Made by a program: the position numbers and the translations under genes
Notes under the pieces: model-generated
Told to the model about the DNA's origin: nothing
What the model saw: the letters and a program-made list of their open reading frames with translations, nothing else
Databases searched by the model: none
NCBI RefSeq assembly: GCF_040939455.1
Contig: NC_134116.1
Coordinates: 70,821,900-70,885,899, forward strand
Source of the DNA: Microcebus murinus
Lineage: Eukaryota; Chordata; Mammalia; Primates; Cheirogaleidae
Direction: 5' to 3'
Length of the DNA stretch: 64,000 nucleotides
Shown: piece after piece, positions 11,826 to 22,999 of the stretch
Layout: the number at the start of each line of letters is the position of its first letter
Numbering within the stretch: the first letter of the stretch is position 1

Positions 11826-14106
11826 TAAACACTAGCTCTTAAAGCAACACTAAGAGGAAGAATACATGCTGCCAGTAGAGGGAAATTAACTCATTTATAT
11901 TTCTTTCTTTCTTTCTTTTTTTTTTTTTTTTGGTGCTTCTAATTGCTGTTATTTTCAGATACTTTAGAATACAAGTCACTAAAGCCCAGAGATAAAACTG
12001 TATTGTTTCTCTCCCCTCAGCACCCACCCAAATCCGGGGTTAAGAGCTCATCATTTCCTTGAGGGGAGCTGGCACACCTCTCCCTGCTTTGTGCACCAGC
12101 AGGAGTCTGTCTGGGAGAGGGCAATTGCTACTCAGTGGGTGCCTGAGACTGGGAAGTCTTCCAGAAACAGAAATTGACCAGATATTAAGACAATGATTTG
12201 CCAGAGGGTAGTGGATAGGTGGTGGATGGTGATGGTAGGTCACTAGCTGGGAATGAGACTTAAAGGAAGGGAAGAGTAGGAAGAAATGGAGCTGGAGAAG
12301 AATATGAATCATCCATGTGGAACAGTTTTGGAAGAATGAGACAGAGGAGCTTCTTCCTTTTGAGAGTTCAAGAGAGTGAGGCGGCCAGTGACGCACTAAC
12401 TGATTCCATCCATCATCTACTTTGTCAGGTTTTGGAGATTTGTATCGAATGCTTGACAAAGAACTACCCAAACCTTCATTATTGTTAAAGCAAGAAAGGA
12501 TCTGGAGCGGGTAGGTGTGCCCTGCTTTAGTAGTCACCAAACATCGGTGTACACCTTTGCCGTGTGCCACTGGGTGTCAGGATACAGATGCCCGGCTGGG
12601 GAAGAGTAGGAACATGCTCCCTTGTGTCACCAACCTCAGAGGACAGGGACAAAGGGGATGATCTACCCATTACAAAAATTATTGCAAAGTCACAATAATA
12701 ATTCATTCAGTTATTCAACAACATTTGCAATAGATTTTGGAAAAAAAAATTGTTGGCCTGAAGGCTGACACTGTGTCCTCTCTCTCTCTGTATCCCAAAT
12801 GCAACCACAGTGCCTTATTCATGGTGGGTGCATTTAAAAATATACAGAAAGAATTGCTGGGCTTGTTTGTTTATGAGGCTCAATCATTAGGCTAGAAGTA
12901 AATGCACCAGCCATTCTGGTGGAAGATAATATGAGAATTTCTTTTCCAACTCATATGCTTTCTTTTTCAGACTGGAGGAAAAAGATACAGATTTAACTTG
13001 AAAAGCTATGGCCAGAATCCTTTTGGGAAGACAAATCATTGAATTATAAGATGTCAGAGCCGAGAGAATCTGAGAGCCCACTTGTTCTCATCCTTTTATT
13101 TTGTGGATGAAGACATTGAGATTCAAATAGTTTCCACACAGCTCTTAAAATGTGAAAATATTCTTTAAGAGTCTTGCCAACTGGCGGGTTAATTTAAAGG
13201 TGTGGGCTTTGTAGTTCAAGTTCCCATTTAATTTCTTATAGATCATGAGCCTTTCCCACGCTGATATAGGTCTGGGTGTGGTGCACTTCATTTTCCATCC
13301 TTTTTTTTCTGCTTTTTCAGCCCACTTACTGAGAACTCAGCTCTCTCCCACCCTCTGCCTCCTCCTCTCCTGCTGGACAGTGGAAGAAGCACACATTCAG
13401 CCCAAGCTTCCCTCTGATTGCTCCATCCACTCTCTGTCACCCCCAGCTCCAAGCTTCCTCCAACACGTAGGGACTTCAGGGAAGAGACTGTTATTTAATT
13501 ATGAAAACACATAGGATTTTTTTTTTCATATATGAAAATTTTTCTCATAATAGGAATGACTGGATAGGGGAGTTTTTGAAAACCATAGCAGCATTTGAAA
13601 ACATTCCTTGTTCATTACCAGATTAGTCCAGAATTGTCCATGAACAATCCATGGATTGTTCAAGGAAAAATTGTGAGAAGCTCATGTGCACTGGTTTTTG
13701 GAGTAGGATGTGTATGGGTTGATAATACATTGATGTGATTGGATGTTGTTATACTTTGCTTTGTGATTCTTCTGGGGTCCAAGAGTCAGAACTATGACTC
13801 TCCCTGTTATGTTTGGGGTCCTGTGGTTGCTCCGACCAGCTAGGTCATGCTGTCCTGCTTGGAGGTCCTTCTCAGGAAGCCATCTCAGCCAGAGGCCCTG
13901 GGGAAGAGACAGCCCCTGAATCCTGACCCCCAGTGGCCTTGGTCCTGGCTCAAAAGAATGAGCTGGGTGAATGAATCAGCTCTACTTTGAGTTTAAGCTG
14001 TGGAAAACTCAACCAATAATGGCTTAAACAAATTAGGATTTATTTTTTTCTCATAACAAGAATCCTGGAAGTGAGCTGTAGCAGAGTTGGTTTAGTGGCT
14101 TAGTGA
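11826..14106. other. Mostly unique sequence, no gene
   Basis: About 2.3 kb. It holds a T-rich run at 11905-11931 with CTTT steps and a minus-strand frame of 176 codons at 12040-12570 with no domain. At 13040-13130 there may be a weak ancient SINE fragment. A perfect 22-bp palindrome lies at 13641-13662. An unassigned 'ggcttaaacaaattagg' repeat-like phrase occurs at 14021-14037. Confidence 0.4.
13641..13662. repeat. Perfect 22-bp palindrome
   Basis: The half-site is 'tgaacaatcca', followed at once by its exact reverse complement with no spacer. The flanks do not extend the symmetry. It lies outside recognised repeats. Confidence 0.9.
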
Positions 14107-14744
14107 TGTTGGAAAAACACTTTTCCTTTACCAACTTAATTCTGAGTGGTCAGACCCTATGACTTAACAACAGATCAACAGGAAAAATGTTGATTACACA
14201 TTGAGGGGTACTAGAATGTGCCACCCCTAAACATGCCTCTTTGGTACATGGATTATTTCGAGATAAAGGCCATCGAGAACCAGCAGACACAGGCCCAAGG
14301 ACCTGTGAGTCTCAGTAGGCAGAAAGCCAAGCCCAACTCTCAGGACACAAAACGAGAAAAATGAGCGATAGCTTTTCCTGGGAGGGAAAGAAGATATAAC
14401 GTACGAGTGCTCAGAACCAAATGCACAAGAGTCTCAGTCCAAAGAATGAATTCTTCCAAATGTTTTTCTCCTGTCAATATAAATATACCTCCATTAGATT
14501 TGTCTCTGCAGGCAGAAGCCCCCAAATTCTTTTTCTTTAACAAGATGGTATGGAAGCCAAGGTACTAAGCACCCCTTTGAGTTAGCTAGCTCTGGATACA
14601 CTCATGTGTTCCATATACGATGCACATGTTAATAAACTTCTATTTGTTTTTCTCTTGTTAGTCTGTCTTTGGACAGTCTAGTGCACAGGGCTCTGGTTGG
14701 GGAACCTAAGATGAGTAGAGAAAGAGATATTTTTGCCCCTCCAG
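14107..14744 (+). mobile_element. Solo LTR, ERVL-type
   Basis: About 640 bp beginning 'tgttggaaaaacac' and ending near 'tttttgcccctcca'. The 3' part has the LTR polyadenylation signal 'aataaacttctatttg', then 'ttagtctgtctttggacagt' and 'ggttggggaacctaagatga'. This is the layout of LTR16/LTR33-type ERVL LTRs. No internal retroviral genes are present. Ends and subfamily are approximate, and no target duplication is evident. Confidence 0.6.
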
Positions 14745-15682
14745 CAAGTGTACAGGGGCACTCTGTGAGTAGCTCTTCACACAGCCAGTAACGGTTTGTA
14801 TCTCAGCATTCTACAGGGGTGGTTGGGGCTGCAGGGGCAAAGTAGGGGGGATTCTGATAAGGTTTGTATATAGGATTTCTCATCCCAGGTGCTAGTGGTC
14901 ATTCTCTTTTTCATTTGCAAGCTCCCAGGAGAGGGATTTATGGCAGCTGAATTCTCACATCCAGGTGGTGAGGGTTGTTCTTCCTGCTCCCTGCCTGGTG
15001 GCTGAACTCTCAGAAAGCTGTGCTGAACAAGGGAAGTTCAGAGAAGGCTTCTTTCTCAGCTGCTGTGTGCCCAGATGTTTTCAGTTTAAGGTTGTCTTTA
15101 TGCCATTCTGGTGGGTCGTTGGTCCCTTTGGCGTCTCCCGTCATGGTCACTCACAGGAGTGTGGATGTGTGGAGGGAGGAACTGCCGAGCATTCAGTGCA
15201 GCAGGTCAGGTGGTTCCTCCTCCATTGGCTGTCTTTTGTGGACATCCCTTCCTGAAGGTGGGCACCAGAATCACCAGGGAGATTTATGGTGCCAAAGATT
15301 CTCAGGAGCTTGTCCTGGAAGTCTGAGTGGGCCTGGGGGCATGTGTGCATTGGGAAAGACGAGGGGAGAGGTTTGGGTTCAGTTATCCAAGCATCAGCCA
15401 CGTGTGAGTGCCACTCTGTGTCTCTGGGCAATCTTTGCTCCAGCTGCAGGGTATCATTTGCACTGTGACAGCACCCAGAGTATAAACATTATGGAGTCTG
15501 TCCACTCAGGTTTCAAATTAAGTCTGTAGCCCTAGTGCTTAGCCAGTTTTCTCAAAGCTCATGTGTACCTGTTTGTGTGTACTCGTGCCTACATGTGAGC
15601 TTTTAGCTGGTTGGTCCTCATGGTTAAAGATAAGGTTTGAAAATCACTCTGTCACCAACGGGAACATTATAACACTAAGATG
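14745..15682. other. Unique sequence, overlapping frames but no gene
   Basis: Three overlapping plus-strand frames (96, 184 and 71 codons at 14965-15529) and a minus-strand frame of 94 codons share the same DNA. None shows a domain, and the 184-codon frame has no splice context. They are best read as chance frames in GC-richer DNA. Confidence 0.45.
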
Positions 15683-15690
15683 ATAATTTA

Positions 15691-15993
15691 GGGCCTACCT
15701 CAGTGGCTCACACCTGTAATCCCAGCACTCTGGGAGGCCTAGACAGGGGGATTGCTTGAGGTCAGAGAGCTCAAGACCAGCCTGAGAAAGAGTGAGACCC
15801 TATCTCTACAGAAAATAGAAAAATTAGCCAGGCGTGGTGGCACACACCTGTAGTCCCAGCTACATGGGAGGCCAAGGCAGGAGGATTGCTTGAGCCCAGG
15901 ACTTTGAGGTTGCTGTGAGCTAATGTGATGCCACCATACTCTAGCTTAGGTGATAGCTCAGGACTCTGTCTCAAAAAAAAAAAAAAAAGAAAA
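15691..15993 (+). mobile_element. Alu SINE, strepsirrhine type
   Basis: Dimeric Alu, sense strand, with 'tggctcacacctgtaatccc', 'gaggtcagagagctcaagac', a middle A-rich linker, a second arm, and poly-A at 15973-15988. The right arm contains 'gaggttgctgtgagct' and 'tgatgccaccatactctag', a signature I associate with lemur and galago Alus. The 8-bp target duplication 'ataattta' flanks it at 15683-15690 and 15994-16001. It is moderately diverged, so it is an older insertion than the Alu at 22646. Confidence 0.9.
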
Positions 15994-16234
15994 ATAATTT
16001 AGGAAGCAAAGGACACTTTGCATTCAATTTGAGGTGACATTTTAGTATGATTAATAGGGGCTCTTTGAGCAAACGTGCATTTTGTGGATTCCAAGAGGAA
16101 AAGAGATGTGCGGGAAGGAGCCAGCAAACACAGACAGTGAGAATATTGAGCAGGCAATGCGTGCCTGTGGTTACGAGGATGCTGACCTGCAGTGAACTCT
16201 TGTGTAGGAGACAGAACTTGATTCCAGGAGACTA

Positions 16235-16400
16235 AGGAGGGCTGCACAGTTCTGTAGGCCCTGGCTGTGTCACCATGGTCACCTCGGCCCCTGAGTGTCA
16301 GCTTCCTCATCTGCAAAATGGTCATCATACTCCTCATTCTCAATGAGGAAATGCATGCAAATGTGTTGAGGATACCGTGAAAGAAATGCTTCACAATTCC
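16235..16400 (+). mobile_element. MIR SINE
   Basis: Ancient tRNA-derived SINE in sense orientation. 'gtcagcttcctcatctgcaa' followed by 'aatggtcatcatactcctca' corresponds to the MIR core ('cagtttcctcatctgtaaaatgggg...'). Confidence 0.6.
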
Positions 16401-18540
16401 CAATACAAAGTAGGACAAAAAAGGACGAAGTGGGTTAGTCAGTGGTGTCTAGCCCCTGAGTGGGGAACTGCTTTCTGTCTTTCAAACAATAGATTTGATT
16501 CTACACATTCCATCATGAGTTCAGCTTACAGCACAGGGAGACTGGGTCCATTATAATCCATGCTTTTCCTAGAGACAGGACATTGTTGTATATTATTTCA
16601 TGCACCAATCTGTTTTAGGTAATTTTTTTCTTCCACCTTTCCTTGCAAAATGTGTATGTGTAGTGAGATAAACTTTTATAAATATTTCCAGAGAGGGATA
16701 TAATTCGGACTACTTGCTCTTTATATCTGGTATAGCTGATAAAGGAACTGGGTGATAGAAATGTAAAATTAGTCTATTTTTTGGACAATAAAAGTCTATA
16801 AGTAGGAACATGGAGCTTTCTATTCAAGTCTGCCCTTAGGGAAATACAGATCAAGATGCAGTGGTCAAATGTGAATTGCTTCATCTGAAAATGACACAAC
16901 GATTTCAGTCTCATGCAGACTGGCATCTTTGTCTCGTGAGCCTGGGTTTAAGAATATTTACAACCCGGTGGCTCTGGCGTCTTGAGGGATTTTACTTCCC
17001 TCCTACTTCACTGCCGTTGGTTTTTCCGACATCGATTTCTGCAGCTGTACTCAGCTTCACTCAGCAGAGACGGAATGCGTTTTCCCAGATTTTAGTTGGA
17101 GATGTTTTTAGTTTTTATTCTGTTTCTGTTATCATGGGGACCTTCTGATAAGTTTCAACCTAGTGAAACATCTCATTTCCCTGCGATCCAGTGAGTACCT
17201 TGATATCAGGAGAAGCAAGAGGGATTTCCAAAAAATGTTCTTTAGTTTATTTGCTTATGTTTCTCATCCTTGCCTTGTCTGCTAAGTGCTAGGGAGGACC
17301 CGAAAATGCACAGCCCAGTGGGAAAAGCAGATGGGTGGGCTGCCTGGCCCCGCAGAGGTGCTTCCCTGTCACCCTGCCTTTGTGTATTTACCCATTCTCA
17401 TGTCTACAGAACCTTAAGGGGATAACTTTTCATGCAGTGTACGTTTAATTGTTCTAACTTTAGGTGGAAGCAAGTGACTGAAGCCCACTAACTTTTTTTT
17501 TTTTTATTTCATCCCATAAGTAAATTTACTTTCAAATCACTGTGTTTGTTTACGATTCCAAAATTAATCATGTGTTGAAACCTATTCTAGTTCCTTAGCT
17601 GCCTTTGGCTCTGAAACGTGTTGATATTTGAAATTGAAATCTTCCAGCACGTGTATACCTCCCACTTTGGAATCCCAAGTACGTCAAGGAAGCTTTCTGA
17701 GTAAACATGAGGCTCAGGGAAACAATCTTCTTGAAAGAAGCCCCCTATCAACAATTTTTTGGATTGTGAAAGCTGAAAGATATCTGACTGTCAGCAGCAA
17801 GGCAGGCAAGCAGCCTCATTCTTTATGTACTTTGGTGTCTGCCTAAGTGATATTAAATCAGAGAGCACAGCCTTCAAAGCCATCGCTTGCTTTTGCTAAA
17901 GAGGTGACAAGGCTCTCTAAAATTTCTGGGTGTCTGTGGCTTGCCCGGAGGCCAATCAGCCTCACCCTTCCAGCTCTCTTAATTACAGGTTCTAGAGGGG
18001 GAGGCAAATCTAATACCCTTATCTTAATGGTTCTTTCCTTGGAGCAGTTATTTTTAGAAGCATATTTAGGTGACAGTGCTTCTATCCAAGTGTGTCCATT
18101 ATGTTTAAAGGTGACCTTAGGGATGGTGAGTGTTTTAGCTCTTCTTTGCCGTGGAGCTGGCCTTGTGCTGATGCAGTCCAGCATTGACACCTTTCTGCCT
18201 TGTGATCAGAAAAAATGGCAAGGGACAAAGGGATGCTCACAAGGCCCTGAGAAGGAACCGATCCATGACCTTCGCCTCATTAGCAGCCTGACCCAGCCAA
18301 TCAGAGAAAAGCCTGCCTTTGATTCTGGTAGCACGGACGGGGCTGTGACAGGGACCACGGTGGCTTCCTCAGTGTGGCTGTAAGACACAGCCCTGGTCCT
18401 CTTTGAAATGATCTGTCGATGTAGACATACCAACCTAGGCTTTCACCGTCTGTCTTTCTCCCTCTCCGCATCTCTTTCTCTCTGTTACTAAAATGCCAAA
18501 ATGCTCACATTGCCCACTGATCTAACAAATGCCAGCAACT
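16401..18540. other. Unique sequence, no gene; part may be conserved
   Basis: About 2.1 kb without a repeat I recognise. At 17847-18383 a 178-codon plus-strand frame overlaps a 110-codon minus-strand frame; neither shows a domain. The 17.59-18.38 kb part has ordinary composition and reads like single-copy regulatory DNA, including 'ccaatcag' strings at 17952-17959 and 18297-18304. Confidence 0.4.
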
Positions 18541-18706
18541 TTTCTTTCTTTCTTTTTTTTGGTTTCTATTTTTTATTTTTTTATTTTAGTATATTATGTG
18601 GGTACAAGTGTTAAGGTTACATATATTGCCCATGCCCCCTCCCCCCTCGAGTAAGAGCTTGAAGCATGTCCATCCCCTAAACGTTGCACATCTTACTTGT
18701 TTTTTC
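18541..18706 (-). mobile_element. L1 3' end, strepsirrhine-type, 5'-truncated
   Basis: Read on the minus strand it ends 'gggcatgggcaatatatgta', 'accttaacacttgtacccac' and 'ataatatactaaaataaa', then an A-rich tail with GAAA units. The G-rich block before it marks the L1 3' UTR. The same end, in opposite orientation, occurs at 22462-22645. Only about 165 bp remain, a typical 5'-truncated insertion. Confidence 0.8.
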
Positions 18707-18774
18707 CCTCAGAAATGCATCGGATAAATGCTCGCAGATATACCTTGAAATCCAGTATCTAGAACTTGAGAATT

Positions 18775-19400
18775 TTTTATTTTAAAAAATTTAACTATTC
18801 ATTTGATATAATTTCAGACTCCAAAAAGTAGCAAAATAGTATACAAAATTCCAATATACCCTTCACCCAGCTTCCCCAAGTGTTAACGTCTTACATAATC
18901 TTCATATAATGATCAAAACCAGTAAATTAACATGACTTGGCACTATTAACTAATCTGCAGAATTTATTCAATTTTTTCCAGTTTTCCCACTAGTATTGTT
19001 TTTCTGATGTAGGATCACATATCATGCTCAGTTGTCCTGACCTGTCTCTTCCAAGTGGGACAATTTCTCAGTCTTCCTTTATCTTTCATGACATTTTGAA
19101 AAATACGAGGCAGTTATTTTGTAAAGTGTCCCTCAATTTGGGTTTGTTTGTATTTTCCTCGTGATCAAATTCAGATTATGCATTTTAGGCAAGAATATCA
19201 CAATAGCAACGGGTGCCCTACTCGGTGCGTCAGGGGTGCACGCCGGTGTGTCTCGCTGCCAGTCATGTTACGCTTCATCATTCGGTTAAGGTGGTGTCTG
19301 CCACTGTGATGGTTCTCTTGTCCCCTTTGTAGTTCATAAGTATGAGTGGAGAGAGCCTTCAAGACTATACAGATGTACTGCTTCTCATTATACTTATTCA
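18775..19400. mobile_element. Old L1 (L1M-type) non-coding fragment
   Basis: A run of diagnostic phrases: 'ccttcacccagcttcccc', 'ttctcagtcttcctttatct', 'ttatgcattttaggcaagaa' and 'ttcggttaaggtggtgtctg'. These are found together in many mammalian L1M copies. Strand relative to the L1 genes is not certain to me. It carries no coding capacity. Confidence 0.55.
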
Positions 19401-20088
19401 TATCTTTGAATTTTTGCAACTGAATAATGTTAGCGGGACCATGTTCTATAATTTGGAAGACATACCATGAAACATAAGAATATTGGGTTGAGAATAAAGA
19501 GTTTTAGAGCCTAAATCTCACTTTGTCATTGTTACAATTGGTGTTTACTTTATTGACATCAATATTGTAGCGTGTGATTTTTGGCACTTTCTTCAATTCT
19601 TTTCTTGGGTGGAAAAAAAAAATCCAGTATATGACACATGAACAGACATATATTCCAAAAGTTCACCAAATGAAGTATGCATATTCTATATTTAGATCCA
19701 GTCCCCTCTTGTCCTCCCTATTTTCCCTTCTCCTTTCTTTTATGATTCTCACTGAGGCTTCCTGCATGCCAGTCGCAGCTACAAAAAGGTGGGGAAACTG
19801 AGTCCTGATCTCCAGAAATTCTGTGTCAGAGGTATCAGGAAAGCACATACTCAGACGGGATGCTGAAGTGTTGGCTGGCGGGGTTTAGCCTGAAAGCCTT
19901 TTATCCTGAAGCCACAAAGTGAAAATCAAGGCACGATGTTGACAAAGGATCCAGGTGAAATGAGCATGAGGGTGGAACATGGCAGAAGCCGTGCTATCTA
20001 TAGCATACGTGGCAAATCCATCGATCTTGCCTTTGTGGCTTTTGCTGCTGGGTGGTTTCTACGAAGGGCTAATAGCTATTGGATTCTA
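19401..20088. other. Unique sequence, no feature recognised
   Basis: No recognised repeat until the AAAG array. Frames here are under 95 codons; one runs into the array and gains a Lys/Glu-Arg tail. Confidence 0.4.
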
Positions 20089-20104
20089 AAAGAAAGAAAG
20101 AAAA

Positions 20105-20188
<84 letters not shown>

Positions 20189-20206
20189 AAAAAGAAAGAA
20201 AGAAAG
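20089..20206. repeat. (AAAG)n microsatellite, about 118 bp
   Basis: About 28 tetranucleotide units, nearly perfect, with short 'aaaaaag' slips near each end. All purines are on the plus strand. It is not attached to an Alu or L1 tail that I can see. Long pure arrays of this type are usually length-polymorphic. Confidence 0.97.
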
Positions 20207-22461
20207 CCCAAATTCACTGAACATGAATGTGATTGCGTGGGTGTCCTCCCCTCAGAGACACTGAAAAACGTATAGCATAGGTTGCTTGCTGAGAAGCAAA
20301 GAGAAAGTAGCCAGAGATGACCTCTTTGAAAGTCTTTAGGCCATGATTGGAGACGAGCTCCTCTCTGCTTAGTCCTCAGTCATTTGGGGAAGGGCAGCCC
20401 CGAACACACTCCATGCCACTAAGCAGGTTAACAAACGGGTCGCATGACCTTATAAACCTTCTTGTATCATTAAAACGAACCAACTTTTAACCATTAAATG
20501 ATGTGTCTTTTCACTGTGATTCAAATAATTTCACAAGATCTCTGGTTTCCCAGAATTTTTAGAAAGGATTTCAGGTTATCTCTTCATGCATTTTCAGTAC
20601 ATCAGTTTATTTTGAATTTCATTATTATGGTAAAATACATAGATGCATCATTATTACAACAACTGAAGAGGTCACTCCATCCCACAAAGCGATGAATAAC
20701 GTAAGTGCTGAAATCATACTTTCATCAGGCAGTTGAGCAGCAACGTCTCTGACAGAGACGTCTTCATGAAGAAAAACCTACAGAAGCAGGGCAGCCTAAT
20801 TCAATATATGTGTACAGAATTGAATCGAATAATAATTATTTGTTTTCAAAATGGAGATTCTATGCCATTTCCTGAATTTCTTCTGACTGTACAAGTAAAT
20901 GGAAAAAGAAAGATGCCATTCATTTTGCTCTACTGAGCTACGCGTCTGTCATGTCATTTAGTGGGATGACAATGCATCTTCCTGACCATTTCGGCCCCTT
21001 CTGCCTTTTTATGCTGAGTGGTTGCCCACTTCATCCGTATTTATGAGAAGACTGAATAGACCCTGTTTGCATATGGATAAGAATAATGACGCCCAGTTGA
21101 ATGAGTCACATAACCATCACGCGGCCAAGTCTTCAGAATGAAGCTCTCTTTGTGAATTTCATTCTGCCAAGTCCCCTGAGTCCCCTTTGGGAGAAGCAGG
21201 TTTTGCTTCATAAGGCAGCTCTGGGCACCCCACTTGCTGCTAAACGGGGTCCATGGTTGCTGGGTGGGCTAGGGGGGCTGCTCTTTTCCAGTGTTCTCAC
21301 TGTGTGTGTACTTAGTCTCCCACGTGAAATACAGCAACCATGCCAGTCATCATACACTGAGACTGTAGCTCCTTCCAAGTCTCTGGGTAGATAATCACAT
21401 TGTTAGTTATTGGAAATGTGATAGTCCTCCTAAGTGTTTATTAATTATTATTAAACATCATTAAAGCTGCCCTATGGGAAGTCTTGCTTGCTCAAAAAGA
21501 GCAAAAGGCTCTTTATAACATGTTTAAATTTAATACAAACCAACACTTAGAGAACGGTTAGATGTAATTCAAATCCATTAGTAAAATGGCATGCCATTTA
21601 CAAATAAAATACTCACATCAACTGAGGTCTACCTAATTCTCCCTGACCCACCCCCATCCTCTTCCCCTTTTAATGTCCTCTTTGAACATTATTCAAAAAG
21701 TATGACTAATGGGCCTGACTCTAAAAACGTTAGATCCCATCTTGTTTCCTTCAGAAATGTTTGGCTGTACTTTCTCCATTTAATCTGAGACTGCTATGAA
21801 AATGATTAATCATTCCCCAAGTAGGATTGCATAAGGTCAGCGGCAAAATCAGAAAAGTATATAGCCCAGATAGAAAGGTGAATGTGCTCATTGAAGCATA
21901 AACAACCGTGAGAGCCCCCGACTCGTACCCTCACCTTCAGCCTGTGCGCTAAGGAGGTGGGTGTGGCCGAGCCCACACTCTTGAGTGAAGAGGAGAGAGG
22001 GAGCAGAGGGGAGGTGCATTTTTGGTAGTAGGAATGAACTGTCCTCGGGGTCAGCTGTAACTCAGTTTCTGTGTGGGTGTTAATCACAGGGGCTTCTTAT
22101 GGTGGCCAGAGCAACTGGGGACCAGACGCTGGGTCTTGGGTGGTCAGCATCCCACTCTTCCAAGCAGCTGCGGAGGAGAGCTGTGGCATGGAGGCTCCCA
22201 CCACAATTGCAGACTGGGACCTTGACCTCCTGCCGGTGGCCCTTCTTAGCCTGCATCCTAGTGTCTTCCCTGCCTCAGCTGCATCCACATTGTTCTAACA
22301 CACATGAGTCCTTTTCCTGTTCCAGAACTGGATTTGAGTGCTTTTACCTGGAGAAATTTGCTTACCAGCTAGACATGGCAGAGATTTCCAATGGATAAGA
22401 AACCCAGAGAGACTAGGCAAATGCTTTTAAACCTAAGTGGACATATAGGAATAACATTTAT
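20207..22461. other. Unique sequence, no gene
   Basis: About 2.2 kb with no repeat recognised. It contains a perfect hairpin at 20743-20761. Frames around 22071-22398 overlap on both strands and extend into the L1 tail, so they are not genes. Confidence 0.4.
20743..20761. repeat. Perfect inverted repeat, 8-bp arms, 3-bp loop
   Basis: Arms 'acgtctct' and 'agagacgt' around 'gac'. It lies in unique sequence. Confidence 0.9.
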
Positions 22462-22645
22462 TGGGTGTCGGGCAGGTGGGAGGGGGGAGGAGGGGATGGG
22501 TATATACATAATGAGTGAGATGTGCACCATCTGGGGGACGGTCATGCTTGAAGCTCTGACTCGAGGGAGGAGGGGGGCATGGGCAATATATGTAACCTTA
22601 ACATTTGTACCCCCATAATATGCTGAAATAAAAAGTAAATAAATA
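22462..22645 (+). mobile_element. L1 3' end, strepsirrhine-type, 5'-truncated
   Basis: L1 3' UTR with a G-rich tract at 22478-22500, then 'tgagtgagatgtgcaccatc', 'gggcatgggcaatatatgta', 'accttaacatttgtaccccc' and the tail 'ataatatgctgaaataaa'. The family is the same as at 18541-18706 but this copy is longer. Its A-rich tail served as target for the Alu at 22646. Confidence 0.85.
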
Positions 22646-22980
<335 letters not shown>

Positions 22981-22999
22981 AAAGTAAATAAATAAATAA

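Noticed and set aside
12040..12570. 176-codon minus-strand frame
   Set aside because: No recognisable domain; composition typical of chance frames in Ser/Leu/Pro-rich translation of G/A-rich DNA.
14975..15529. 184-codon plus-strand frame as a gene
   Set aside because: It overlaps other frames on both strands, shows no domain, signal or splice context, and the DNA is merely GC-richer.
19936..20264. Lys/Glu/Arg-rich proteins
   Set aside because: They are translations of the AAAG microsatellite.
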